64,000 nucleotides of DNA from Oscheius onirici (Eukaryota; Nematoda; Chromadorea; Rhabditida; Rhabditidae): NCBI GenBank assembly GCA_932521025.1, contig OW051468.1:2418064-2482063 (forward strand). The letters run 5' to 3'. The notes under the pieces are model-generated. The model saw only the letters and a program-made list of their open reading frames with translations. It searched no databases and was not told the DNA's origin. The position numbers and the translations under genes were made by a program. Of the stretch, positions 32,948-43,032 are shown piece by piece; positions within the stretch are counted from its first letter, which is position 1, and every line of letters begins with the position of its first letter.

Positions 32948-34919
32948 ATGTCTTCCGTAGGAAAGAAGATTCCCGAAATGTTCCTCAAATCCTACAAGAG
33001 AAAGCCCGAAGCCCTTCTCGAAGCAGCAGAATCCCGTCCAGTGAAACGCCACTTAACTGAAAAAGTTCGTTTTCTCCATTTTGTGCTAAAAAACAAACTT
33101 AGGCCGTAGTAGAGCCGAAAGTGGAAGAAAAAGAAAATATGGAAACGACAGACAAATTCAATCTCTTCGACTTACTGAAAAGCGACTCCTGGAAGTCGTT
33201 GCTTCAACCCGAATTTGAGAAGACCTACATGAAGAAGATTGAGACTTTTCTGCAGCAGGAATACACAAAGGTTTGTGTTTACAGACGCCAAACCATAACG
33301 TACTCGAATAAAAAAAGTACCGCTAAAATTTAACATTTGGCTTACGTCTGAAATTAGGCTTGGGAGGGAGTGGGTTCAAATATAATTTTGGTGCTTTCTT
33401 TAGAGGGTCAGGGAGAGTGACTGGAGGGGAGTAAGAATAGAGGGGTGAAAGGGAAACCACGATTATAGCTCCAGAGCGAAGCAATGAATTTCTACTTTAG
33501 CCCTGGAAGGGCGTTGCCAACCTTGTTTCGCAAAAAATATTAGTAAGCTGCTTTTTAGGGCTCCCAAATCTTCCCCCCACGAGCCGAAATCTTCTCCGCC
33601 TTCAATATTTCCCAGCTCAAAGACATCCGTGTAGTAATCATAGGACAGGATCCCTACCATGACGACAATCAGGTATATAGCTTTCTCCCTTTTCTCTTCT
33701 CAAATCCAAGAGCTAGGCCCACGGGATGTCATTTTCGGTGAAAGTCGGCGTCAAGCCGCCACCGTCTTTGAAGAACATCTATAAGGAACTCTGCCAAGAT
33801 TTTCCCGGGTTTTCGATCCCAAATCACGGATATCTGCTCGGCTGGGCACGGCAAGGCGTTTTTATGCTCAATGCGACGCTGACTGTCGAGTAATTTCTTC
33901 TTTTTTTTCAGCTAAAAATATAAATTTAGGGCTCATAAGGCAAATTCCCATGCGAAAATCGGATGGCAGCAGTTTACGGACCACGTTATCAAGCTAATTT
34001 CGAGGGAGACGGAAGGAGTCGTCTTTCTGCTCTGGGGAGGCTTTGCTCATAAGAAGGAGTCGCTCATCGATGCCAAGAAACATGCCGTGATCAAGGTTTG
34101 TTTAGATGTTATTTTTTTTCTTAAACATGGGCGAATCTTGAATCCTGAATCGAAAATGGCTACGAACAAAAGTTTGGCCGATATAATGCCACTTAAAGAA
34201 TGTAACCTAACTTCAAACTGTATCGGAAAGACTTCTAGACACGTTTCTCCTACACTGTTTTTCGCCCTGGTCTTTCGGAAATCGTTTGGAAGCGTGAAAA
34301 TTATAACGCTCGTGGAAATGGATAGAATAGGATTGTTGCTTCCCAAATATGAAATTAGCTCTTCTTTACCTTGCTATTCCGAAAAGATGCTGCAATTCAA
34401 CACTTTTGTTCAACTGAACCAATCGAACGGCTTTGCTTTGCAAACGGGATACTGTAGCACAACCTATTTTACTACGGTAGTTTCCTCCGCGAAAAAAAAG
34501 ACAAAACTAAGTTTTCTATAAAATCAAAGGCTGAAAATGTTATAGCCGTCTCCTAGAAATTCTGATGCGTTACTATCTTTTTTTGATCGTAGCAAGTCAA
34601 CAATTGTGGTTATTGACCTCGCCTGCCACTTTGTAGAAGCCGAGAATTTATACTTTCATCTCTAGAACTAGGCGGAAAGGTTGCACCGTTTATTTGACGG
34701 TTAGAATTGTTGGGACTATCGTGTAGGCATGGGACAGTCGAACCTAACGAGAATTCCCCGTCTCCATGTTTAAACCCATCCTTTATTCAGACCGCTCATC
34801 CGTCTCCTCTCTCGGCCCGTCACTGGCATGGCTGCCACTGTTTCTCCGCCGCAAACATGGCCCTCGAAAAGTTCAATAAGACGCCAATTGACTGGAACGA
34901 CCTGAAAGAATCCTATTAA
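32948..34919 (+). CDS. ung-1: Uracil-DNA glycosylase (UNG)
   Basis: Base-excision repair enzyme that removes uracil from DNA. After a short basic N-terminus ([19 protein letters not shown]) come the helix [20 protein letters not shown], the catalytic water-activating motif [64 protein letters not shown], and the leucine-loop motif [15 protein letters not shown] with FSAAN, ending PIDWNDL. All core UNG motifs are present. In [10 protein letters not shown] replaces the more usual GPNQ. The introns after EYTK (about 33271-33558) and after HAVIK (about 34097-34791) are long for this genome. The first carries a member of the dispersed repeat family. A mitochondrial targeting peptide is not obvious, so a nuclear form is likely. 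Confidence 0.95.
33350..33560. repeat. Dispersed repeat fragment in the UNG intron
   Basis: Contains GCTCCAGAGCGAAGC, TTTAGCCCTGGAAGGGCGTTGC and CCTTGTTTCGC, which recur in diverged form near 36.77 kb (AACAAGGTTTGC, TTTCAGGGCTAGA), 41.82 kb (TTAGCCCCGGAGGGGCGTAGC) and 51.56 kb (CCTTCCAGGGCTAAAG, CGCTCTGTAGCGGAG). Confidence 0.55.
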
Positions 34920-35094
34920 CTTCAAATTGTACGTGATTTGTCGTCGGGTCACTTACTAATTCACCTTGCCTTTTTGTTAAGATCTCAACATTTCACGTTA
35001 ATAAACTGTCTCACTCAAAAAATGGTCTAGAAATAATTGGTTTTGGCTCAAAAATATCAGAATAAACGATTTTTAATGAGAAACTGTTTTAGGA

Positions 35095-37454
35095 ATGCCA
35101 GAATGGCCTCTCCATCGCCTTGACGTCAAAAATGGCCATTTTGATGCCGAAGAAATTAAAAAGGCTCAGTTTTTAGCCGAATTTGACCTCGAGACGCTGA
35201 AAACGGAGCAGCCGGACGTCACGTCTCGCGGAATTATCAGCATCGAATTTCGGGCATTTCCAAGACCGGAAATCGACTGGTTTTGGAGGAAAATGCACGT
35301 TACGGACAATGAAAGTAGATCTTTTTTTTAAACTTTCGTTTCCCAAAAAAAATTTCAGAAAAATACGAGCAGTTTGTCGAAGAAATTGGAGAGAATCGCT
35401 ACCTCTGCGGCCTGAAGATTGACTCGTTTTCGAACTACGATGCCGGCAACTATGTCATCATTGTAAGCTCTTCTTACTTGTTTTTTTCCGAAAATTTTCA
35501 CGAACAGTGGAAGAAACGCCGAAGGAAACCTAGCTTCGACCGCTCCATAAACCCCATACAGAGAAACGAAAAAATTCTTTCGGTTTTGTTTCTGAACAGT
35601 CTGCTTGACGAATACTTGAGTAAATAAAATCAAGCACATTGAGTCAGAATTGGGGAAACGGGCGTCGAAGCTCTTTCGCGATAAACTGTAAAAAAAAATA
35701 CACATTTTCAGGCCACCAGTCTGCTCGGAAAGTCGTCCTTCAGTCTCAGCTTGGCCGAAGACCATGATGTCCACAAGCCGTGCGTTCTGAAAGGACCCAA
35801 CACGACGTATCTTGGAGACGGAAGGTAAACTTACTTTTTTGTTGATATTATTGGCAATATTTGCGTTAAATCGTGTTACTTTTCATTCTCATAAGCGGAG
35901 ATTCGAATTTAGCATCAAAATGATTAATTTCCCACAAAAAATTCCAGATACCGCCTGGAGGCGACAGTTTGGAGTCCGGAACGAGAAGACATTACATGGA
36001 GAAAGTACAGAAATGGCAAGGAGAAGCGCATCGAAAACGAGCCGCGGATTCGGATGACGGCGACGGAGAGCAATAAATTCATCTACGATATCTGTCTCGA
36101 AATTGCCGAATCGACGAGCAGTGATCGTGGTACCTATAGGCTAGAAGTAACGGACAAAAATGGCCTCTTACACTGCGATTTTCCCCTCTATTACGACAAG
36201 GAAAGGCCCGAAGGACGACCGGAACTCTTTACGAAGCCGAGGATTGTCTTGCTCGTGGGTTTTTTTATTACTAGGCAAACTTGAAAAGTCTATTTATCGT
36301 AACTGAATCTTGTCCAGCCCTCAATAATCGAAAAATGGGTTAGCATATACATGAACGACCTGGATTGAGAAGTCTACCTTTCATTTTTGGACAATATGTC
36401 CGGAGGTGTTTTCACGTTTTCAATTCATTTTTTCTCGAATCTGCTAAAAATAACTCTCTGTTGCGCTATGTTCTTTGCCGTAGTCAAGCTGTACAACTTT
36501 CGCCTCATGTACAGCAAACTATTCTTTTTAGCATAGAATTCGCCGTTACTGTAAACATTTGGCTGTCTATTTACGTATTACGGTATCGACGCGAATACGC
36601 AGTGTTATCGCTGTGTCTTTCACTAAAAACCAGCTGAGTTTATCCTTTGATCCTCATTTTTTGACTTCCAAAATGTCCTCTTTTCCACCATATAGACTCC
36701 AGACTTTATCATGAAATAAAACTCAGTTGTGAAGAAAATATGTGCAGTTTACGCAGTGTTTAGCTAACAAGGTTTGCAACCCCCTTTCAGGGCTAGAAGT
36801 GGAGATATCCCCTTCTTTTGCGAAGTCTCAAACTTTCATTGTTCTTATCTTCATCCCGTTTCATGAATCCCCTTCTTTAAAAGTTACCACAGCAGATCTA
36901 TCCTGACTTCAGCAATGTTCCCCTAGCTGTTTTATCCCAGAACTGACTAACTACCTTCGTTGTTTCAAAGAAACTTTTCCAAAACAAAGCAAAACAACAA
37001 ATTTCATCGGATCTTCACAAATCCCCCCTTATTATTGCCAATTGAAGCTTCTGACAGACACAGAGACCTGAAAGTAATTTAAAATGACTAAATCGCCTTT
37101 TCAGAAGTCCCAAAATGTCATTATGGCCTTCTGCGTCTCGACTCCCTGTCAGCCTTCCTATGTCTGGATTCTTCCCAGCGGAAAGCATCTCGAGGCCGAC
37201 AAGCTGACAGATCCGAAGAAGATGAATTTTACTCAACGCACTCTAAAAACGCCAGATGGTACAGAGACTCTCTTCGAGGGCCGACTGGATATTTATCACT
37301 GGCAGTAAGTTTTTTGATTTCTTAAGTTTTAAAACAATAATTTAGCCTGGCAGAGAAGGGATTCTATACGTGTCTCGTGGAAAACGCCTACGGCTGTCTG
37401 GAGATCAAATTCGAGCTGAAAACGACCGATACGGACGAAATTGCGAAGGAATAG
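35095..37454 (+). CDS. Protein with three immunoglobulin (I-set) domains
   Basis: Probably an intracellular muscle or adhesion-type Ig protein. Domain 1 includes ISIEFRAFPRPEIDWFWRK and SFSNYDAGNYVIIATSLLG. Domain 2 includes YRLEATVWSPEREDITWRKY and STSSDRGTYRLEVTD. Domain 3 includes VIMAFCVSTPCQPSYVWILPSG and LAEKGFYTCLVENAYGCLEI. The tryptophan and the DxGxY motif are visible, but domains 1 and 2 lack the paired cysteines, as is common in twitchin/titin-like I-set domains. No signal peptide or membrane span, about 330 residues. An ACTGTTTTAG acceptor lies two bases before the ATG. One intron (36254 to about 37104) is 850 bp long and contains a dispersed-repeat copy. Confidence 0.82.
36765..37065. 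repeat. Dispersed repeat copy in the Ig-gene intron
   Basis: Shares TTTCATCGGATCTTCACAAAT, a CCCC run, TTGCCAATTGAAGCTTC-like sequence and GACAGACAC with the region at 51.70-51.80 kb. It also carries the AACAAGGTTTGC...CAGGGCTAGA end related to 33.5 and 51.57 kb. The best-matching block is 36985-37060. Confidence 0.7.
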
Positions 37455-37934
37455 GCCTGATTACGGGTCAAAAATTGATCTTTTCTTAATTTTTATTGTA
37501 TTTTCATGTTGTACATATTTCTGTCTATAAAATAGTTGTTTTCAGTTGGTTTTTGTTTGCTGAAAACTTGCTGGTTTACTGACCAATTATACCTCATTTG
37601 TTTGCTGGGAGAATAGAAAATTTCGATACTTGTTTTTCTTCGAAATTTGAGAAAGACTCGTTGACTGATTCAAAAAAAAAGTCATTTTGTTGCCATGACA
37701 AACGTGTCTTGTCTTCAATTTCCTAAAAAATTATCTTGGAATGTAATATTTCAGTTTCTATCCAATGTTTTCACATAAATGCATCGTTTTGCCGAAACTT
37801 GTGAGAAAAACCAAAATGTCTCGATCCTTTAAACGAACTTTCTTGACAAACACGTCACAAAATTAATGGAAGCTCACCAGCCGGCTACGCCGCCTGTCGG
37901 CGGCTTTTCTACATGTGCTTTCTTCTTTACTTCT

Positions 37935-38352
37935 GCTCCCTTCCCCAGACAACCGATCTCTTCTGTTCTCTTCCCCAGTCAACCGACCCCTTTTGATCCC
38001 TTCCCTAGTCAACCGATCCATTTTTTATCTCTTCTGATCCCTTCCCAGTCACCCGATCTTTTTTGATCCCTTCCCCAGTCAACTGATCCCTTCTGTCAAC
38101 CGATCCCTATTGTTCTCTTCCCCAGTCAACCGATCCCTCCTAATCACTTCTGCTCCCTTCCCCGGTCAACCGCTCTCTTCTGATCCTGTCACGTCTTCTT
38201 CCCTCCCAATCAATCGGACCCTTTTCATTCTTTCCCAGGGTTCTCATCCCCTCCTAAAGAATCGATACGAATTTTCCTATTTTCTGACCATCCGATCCCT
38301 TTCTGGTCTTATACAGATCAATCGGTCCTTTCTAATCCCCTAGCGGTCACCC
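37935..38352. repeat. Degenerate CT-rich minisatellite
   Basis: About fifteen irregular units built on CTTCCCCAGTCAACCGATCC followed by CTTCTGATC or TTTTGATC, with variable unit length of about 20-35 bp. Local unit deletions are obvious (for example CCTTCTGTCAACCGATCC). No coding potential. Confidence 0.85.
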
Positions 38353-38397
38353 CGACACTATTTCCTACTCAAAACAATTTAGCAAAAAAATATTTGG

Positions 38398-38470
38398 CGA
38401 GGAGAGGAGTCGAACCCGGGTTGTCTGGGTGAAGACGGCGACTCTTAACAATACACGAAAATTTCGTGGC
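38398..38470 (-). other. tRNA-like relic
   Basis: The minus strand contains GTTAAGAGTCGCCGTCTTCACC and CCCGGGTTCGACTCC, resembling the D, anticodon and T regions of tRNA-Glu. The T stem does not pair and no matching 5' acceptor stem is present, so this is at most a decayed tRNA or a tRNA-derived repeat head. Confidence 0.35.
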
Positions 38471-38700
38471 CACGGACAAACAAACAGACAAGCAAACAAA
38501 GTCACAGAGTCAGCCACAGACACCATTGCACTCTAATATTAAAGATTTTTTTGTGATAAAATACTATTATTGTCGCCAGTTCTACAAATTTGATGCTGTT
38601 TTCAAACTATTTCTCACGTCTTGTCCCTCAAAAAATAGCAAAAACTGAAGAAAAGCACTGCAAATTTTACAGGGTTAATCTCGTTAGGCATCTAGCCAAT

Positions 38701-40425
38701 ATGTCGATTTTGGCCGAGCCGAGGAGAAAGCAGCGGATCAGCATCGATCCCAACAATTTGCAGTGGAGAGATGACGATAACGTAAGTTTTTTATATTTTT
38801 CTATAATAATTCCGGCTTTTCCAGAAAAAAGGCAAGAAAATGATGGAAAAGATGGGCTGGTCCGATGGCAAGGGACTCGGAAGAAACAAACAGGGAAATG
38901 TGGACGCCGTTAAGCTTAAGGCCAACTATTCTGGCAAGGGACTCGGCGCCGACAAGATTGCGTCCTACGACAGCACCTGGATTGGACATCACGACGATTT
39001 CGCCGATCTGTTGGCCGCTTTGAACAAGAACAAGCCGAAGAGTGAGGAGACGGAGGAGGAAAAGACGCAGCGGATGACGAAAATGTCCATCGAGTTGAGC
39101 TCCAAGAGCGTCAAGAGACGTATTCAGTGAGTTTTTGCCTTCATTTGCAAACTGACAAGTGTCTTCGAACAAGTTGTAAGGTGGCAAGTGAGAAAAGTTA
39201 CCCTTTTGATCCCCAAAACAACTAAACAGAGGTCGTTTATGGAGGTACTTCCTGCCAAGAACGTTCCCCAAAATCATGTTGAAACTTGAGAAGAAAATTC
39301 ATAAAAGGAATCTAAAAAGTAAAGCAACTTTCAGCTACCAAAAGTTCACTCGCATGAAGGACACGGCCAACTATTCTGCTCAGGACAAGTCTGCCGTTCT
39401 CGGAGTCGGCCTGAAGCGCACAAAGGAGGAGTCTGACGACGATTCCAAGGTATAAATCTCCTTTTTCGCTTAAATACATGAAACTTCCAGCAAAAGTCTG
39501 AAAAATCGGACTCGGACGGCGGCGTGACGCAAGGAAACACGACTGTCAGTCAGGTCAGCGTCGGTGACTACTTTGCCGCCAAGATGGCCGCTCTGAAGGC
39601 CAGATCGCAAGCCTGTGCTACCGTCAAAATGGAGGAGGAGACGGTAGTGAAGCAAGAAGAGCCGGAAGACGAAGAATATCGAGCCGGCTTCCAGCACGTT
39701 GGATTCTCCTACGACGAGGTCAAGGTCGAAATAAAGGAGGAGATTGTGGAAGAGACGGAAGAAGACGAAAAAGCCAGAAGGAAGAGAGAAAAGAAGATGA
39801 GGAAGCAGAAGGAACGCGAACTGGTTCGTTTTTGTAGTCAACTACTGATGTGAGATAAACTAGACCTTTGAAATATTCGTTCCATTGCCGCAAGTTTAGC
39901 GACGAAGGTGAACAAATACTCAGCTGGATACGCAGCCAATGTTTCAATTCAGCCTTAAAAGTTGTCCTGGCTGTGTATCCAATGTTCGCTCGTTATACGG
40001 TTGTCATAGCTAACATTTTAAGAACGTTCGCTAGAATTTCACTCGTTTGCCACGGTGAATTAAATAGACAAAACTGGAAAAAAAGGAAAAACCCACTCTC
40101 TGACCGCATATTTTCTGATTTTTTCAGGCTGAAGCTCAAGAAGTTGTCGAAGATCCTCCCGTCGAGGAAGATAAAGAAGAAGCCGAACGTCTGCGCAGAA
40201 AGGAAGAAAAACGACAGCGGAAGAAACTCCTGAAGCAGCAAATGGAAGAACAGGTACTTTTTATCTACTTTTCAGTTATTTCCCATACAAATTCAGCCGG
40301 AAGAAGAAATGACGGAAAAGCAGCGCAGGAAGATGGAAAAACGTCAGAGAAAGCTGGAAGAGGCTGAAGAGGAAGAGGAACCGAAAAAGAAGAAAAGAAA
40401 GGAACAGTCCCCCAATACTTTTTGA
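38701..40425 (+). CDS. PINX1-like G-patch protein
   Basis: Nucleolar protein of the PINX1 family (telomerase and rRNA-processing associated). The N-terminus MSILAEPRRKQRISIDPNN leads into a G-patch (KKMMEKMGWSDGKGLGRNKQ), then the family segment VKLKANYSGKGLGADK, DDFADLLAALNK, YQKFTRMKDTANYSAQD and AVLGVGL. The second half is a long Lys/Glu-rich, probably helical tail with VGDYFAAKMAALKAR and runs such as KARRKREKKMRKQKEREL, ending KKKKRKEQSPNTF. Exons join in frame through at least six introns. One of these introns plus the next exon start (40051-40157) is duplicated in inverted orientation 600 bp downstream. Confidence 0.93.
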
Positions 40426-40763
40426 TTGTTTCTGTTAATCGCATTATCGAACCACTTTGTTGAGTTTTTTTTTCTAGTAAAAGAAGAAATTGACTAACAG
40501 TGGACTTGTAAGCGGGTCTGATTGGAGATCAGTCGAATGAAAAAACCGGAGGAAAGAAGCTGATTATAGAGCCGTCGAAGAAAAAGAAGGACATCAAGGA
40601 GAAGATCGACCTGAACAAGAAAATTGAACTGATGTCTACCTCTACGTGCTCTCTCATCACAGAGGAACAGAGAAGATGGAGAAAACCGTCGAGAACAATG
40701 CTGACGAGAAGTAAGAGTCTCCAGGAAAATAGGTCGAATAATAAACCCAGACGATGACGGGAA

Positions 40764-40863
40764 GCTCTTCGACAACTTCTTGAGCTTCAGCCTGAAAAAA
40801 TCAAAATATGCGGTCAGGGAGTGGGTTTTTCCTTTTTTCCAGTTTTGCCTATTTAATTCACCG
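40764..40863 (-). repeat. Inverted partial duplicate of a PINX1 intron-exon junction
   Basis: The reverse complement matches 40051-40157. It includes GGTGAATTAAATAG, the intron sequence with CCGCATATTTT, the acceptor TTTTTTCAG and the exon start GCTGAAGCTCAAGAAGTTG. It differs by a few substitutions and small deletions. It could form a hairpin with the PINX1 transcript region. Confidence 0.85.
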
Positions 40864-41159
40864 TTCTTGGAGTCAAGATAAAGCGTTCTTGGAGTCAGAC
40901 TTGGCACCTGTCCAGATTATAGAACGTAAGCCTGATTTCTCTGGCCCCTCAGATTAGACCCGCACGCAATTGATCTTGCTCTGGCATTGATTACGGGGTA
41001 AACTTTATCTTTATGTTTAATAAACCCAGTAGCTTCCTCTTTTTTTTTGCCTTGGCAACCCACTACTTTCTTTTCTAAACTGGTCAAGTTATGCTGCCTT
41101 TAGAGGATTTGTCGGTTCGAACCCCCAGCCCGACCAAGATTTTTGCCCATATTTTTAGA

Positions 41160-41530
41160 CTGTTCTGTTGTATTGATCCAATGGCTTCCTGGATGGAATG
41201 AGGATTTGTTGTATGGAGGTCCGTCTCGATTGAGGAACATATGATTCGATTTTATGCTGTAATGGCAAAAAAGAACATCAAAATCCACTTTAAATTGCTC
41301 CCAGATCTGTGTGTGTGTGTTAGTGTGTCTGTCGGAAGCTTTAATTGGCAATCAAATGGAGCAATTTGTGCGCACAATTAAGGAGAAGGAGTTAGCGTAA
41401 CAAGTTTAGACAAGTCGATTTGCAAGTGGACTTTGAATATTTTTGACTTTCAGTTTCCAGACAGTAAAAAATCAAGTCCGGGTTAGGAATACGGAAAAGC
41501 GTTCTACTATAACTTTAGCTCCAACGGGGT
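41160..41530. repeat. Dispersed repeat, copy matching 11870-12090
   Basis: The 41345-41530 part matches the copy at 12 kb in the opposite orientation. The preceding part carries a TGTGTGTGTGTTAGTGTG run and GTCTGTCGGAAGCTTTAATTGG, which recurs in diverged form at 41.86 kb and, inverted, at 51.8 kb. A B-box-like GGTTCGAACCC lies just upstream at about 41112. Confidence 0.75.
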
Positions 41531-41690
41531 GATATCACAGCTGGAGAACAGGGATAGGGGAGAACAGGAGCACGGACAGGGATACGAGAAAGATGGACAG
41601 AAGGGACAGAGAGACAGAAGGAAGGAAGGACAGAGGGACAGAAGGACAGAGAGACAGATGGACAGAGGGACAGAGATATCTCTCTGTACT
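41530..41690. repeat. GGACAGA-type minisatellite
   Basis: Irregular tandem array of GGACAGAGAGACAGAAGG-like units. Short versions of the same purine-rich motif occur in several gp210 introns and near 53.87 kb. Confidence 0.8.
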
Positions 41691-42025
41691 TTCAGATCTT
41701 GCAGATTGTCTTTTTTGCTTCGTGTAAAGTATTTAAGGTACTCCTATTTATTAATTGATCTGGAGACGGATCAAACATCAAACTGTTATTTGTTTTGAAA
41801 CAGTCAAAACTAAATCACTTAGCCCCGGAGGGGCGTAGCACAACTTGTCTATTTTAAATTGCTCCTAGGTCTCTCTGTGTGTGTTTGTCTGAAGCTCTAA
41901 TTGAGGATGAGGGGAGCTTTGTGCGCAAATTAGTTTTTAACAAGTCGCGACAGGAAAAGCAAGTGCGCGAAAGGTTCTTATGACTTTGGTAGTTTCTTTG
42001 GAGGGACAGGGGGTGACTGGAACGG

Positions 42026-42106
42026 AGTGATAACATTTGGCTTCTCCCGGAAGACTTCTAGCTAACCGACCGGTCCATATAAGATTGCACTGGCCTCTAG
42101 AACAGT
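42026..42106. repeat. 80-bp repeat, inverted copy at 63404-63486
   Basis: ATAACATTTGGCTTCTCCCGG, AAGACTTCTAGC, ACCGACCGGTCCATA and GCACTGGCCTCT occur here and as the reverse complement at 63404-63486 with about ten differences. No coding role seen. Confidence 0.85.
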
Positions 42107-42276
42107 CTCCTTTTCTTTTTTTTTATTACAGAAAAATTACATTGAGCAACATGTTCACATTACCGTAGTCTCCTTTTTCTTCACGGCTTTGCTAAAAAAA
42201 TCGAACTTTTTATGTAAATCTGGCCAGAGTGAGTTCAAAACTGGACATTACCGTGTTTCTTAACATTTGGACAATT

Positions 42277-42525
42277 TCAGGGGGAAGAGGATTCGGACGA
42301 CGTCCAGCAGTCTGGGCAACTGTCTGCGAGAGAACGAGAGTATGAGGCTTTGAGCTGGAATAGATGGGATGAGAGAGACAAAGAGACAAAGTTACCTTGT
42401 CCTCTGGGTTGTAGTAGTCAAAGAGGCTCAGCTGAGCTGGCTTCTGGTCAGCGACGTGGTAGACTAGGTCGGAGAGGAGTGAGAGACAGACGGGCTCAAC
42501 TCGTGTTCTGGAGCCGACCCGTGTC
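42277..42525 (-). pseudogene. C-terminal fragment of an alpha-2-macroglobulin/TEP-like gene
   Basis: Two exon-like blocks on the minus strand join through a short GT-AG intron. Block one reads LVYHVADQKPAQLSLFDYYN then PEDK, which fits the end of the receptor-binding domain of A2M/thioester proteins (the ...KPAxxxVYDYYxP motif). Block two reads LKASYSRSLADSCPDCW and stops. No upstream exons of such a gene are present; the sequence before it is a GAGTCGAG-type simple repeat. It is therefore probably a duplicated or stranded 3' end. Confidence 0.5.
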
Positions 42526-42769
42526 GAGTAGAGTTGAGTCGAGCTGGCTCTAGCTGGCTCGCGAGTCGAGTCGAGTTTTATCAATACATACAAAAGTGAA
42601 AAATTTATTTGGCTCAACAAACGGAAAATTACAAATTATTTTCGTCATTAACGTATTCTCTTCCTTCATCGAAGAGTTTTTGAGCCGCGGAATTTGACTC
42701 TTGCCCAAGTATACTGCTTACATTCAGTCAATCTTAAGGCAAAAAATGAGATCAAGGCAGTCTGACTGG

Positions 42770-42850
42770 TCAGACTCTACCCAGTGCAGCTGTTCCGGAC
42801 ACTAACAGTACAGCCACTGGAAACCCTCAAATCATCACAAGCAGATTTGG
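42770..42850 (-). pseudogene. Relic of a gp210 exon
   Basis: The minus strand reads SSGCTVSVRNSCTG then a stop, against SSRCTITVRNSLTG in the gp210 exon at about 43.51-43.56 kb. At DNA level TGTTCCGGACA, AGTACAGC and ACTGG are shared. It is most simply a decayed partial tandem duplication just downstream of gp210. Confidence 0.55.
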
Positions 42851-43032
42851 GCTGCTAAAATAAAAAAAAATCCATTTTCATTACTCTTACACGTTTATTC
42901 ATACAAAGAAAACAATTACAACAACATCACGAAATGATATTTCAACACGAATTCGTCCCTATATTTAAGCTTGCCCGTATGTTTTTCGTTGGAGATTTTG
43001 ATTGTAACACCGAAATTTTTTGAAATTTTCTT

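Larger units (their letters stand above)
37455..38700. other. Intergenic region with a minisatellite
   Basis: No gene. It holds the degenerate minisatellite at about 37935-38352 and a tRNA-like relic at about 38398-38470. The remainder is AT-rich and featureless to my eye. Confidence 0.6.
40426..43032. other. Repeat-rich region with gene fragments between PINX1 and gp210
   Basis: No intact gene. It contains an inverted copy of a PINX1 piece (40764-40863), coding-like Lys-rich sequence near 40530-40700 with interrupted frames (reads LIIEPSKKKKDIKEKIDLNK in one frame), dispersed-repeat copies (41.16-41.53 and 41.80-42.03 kb), a GGACAGA-type minisatellite (41.56-41.69 kb), a piece repeated at 63.4 kb, an A2M-like fragment (42.28-42.52 kb) and a gp210 exon relic (about 42.77-42.85 kb). 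Confidence 0.6.
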
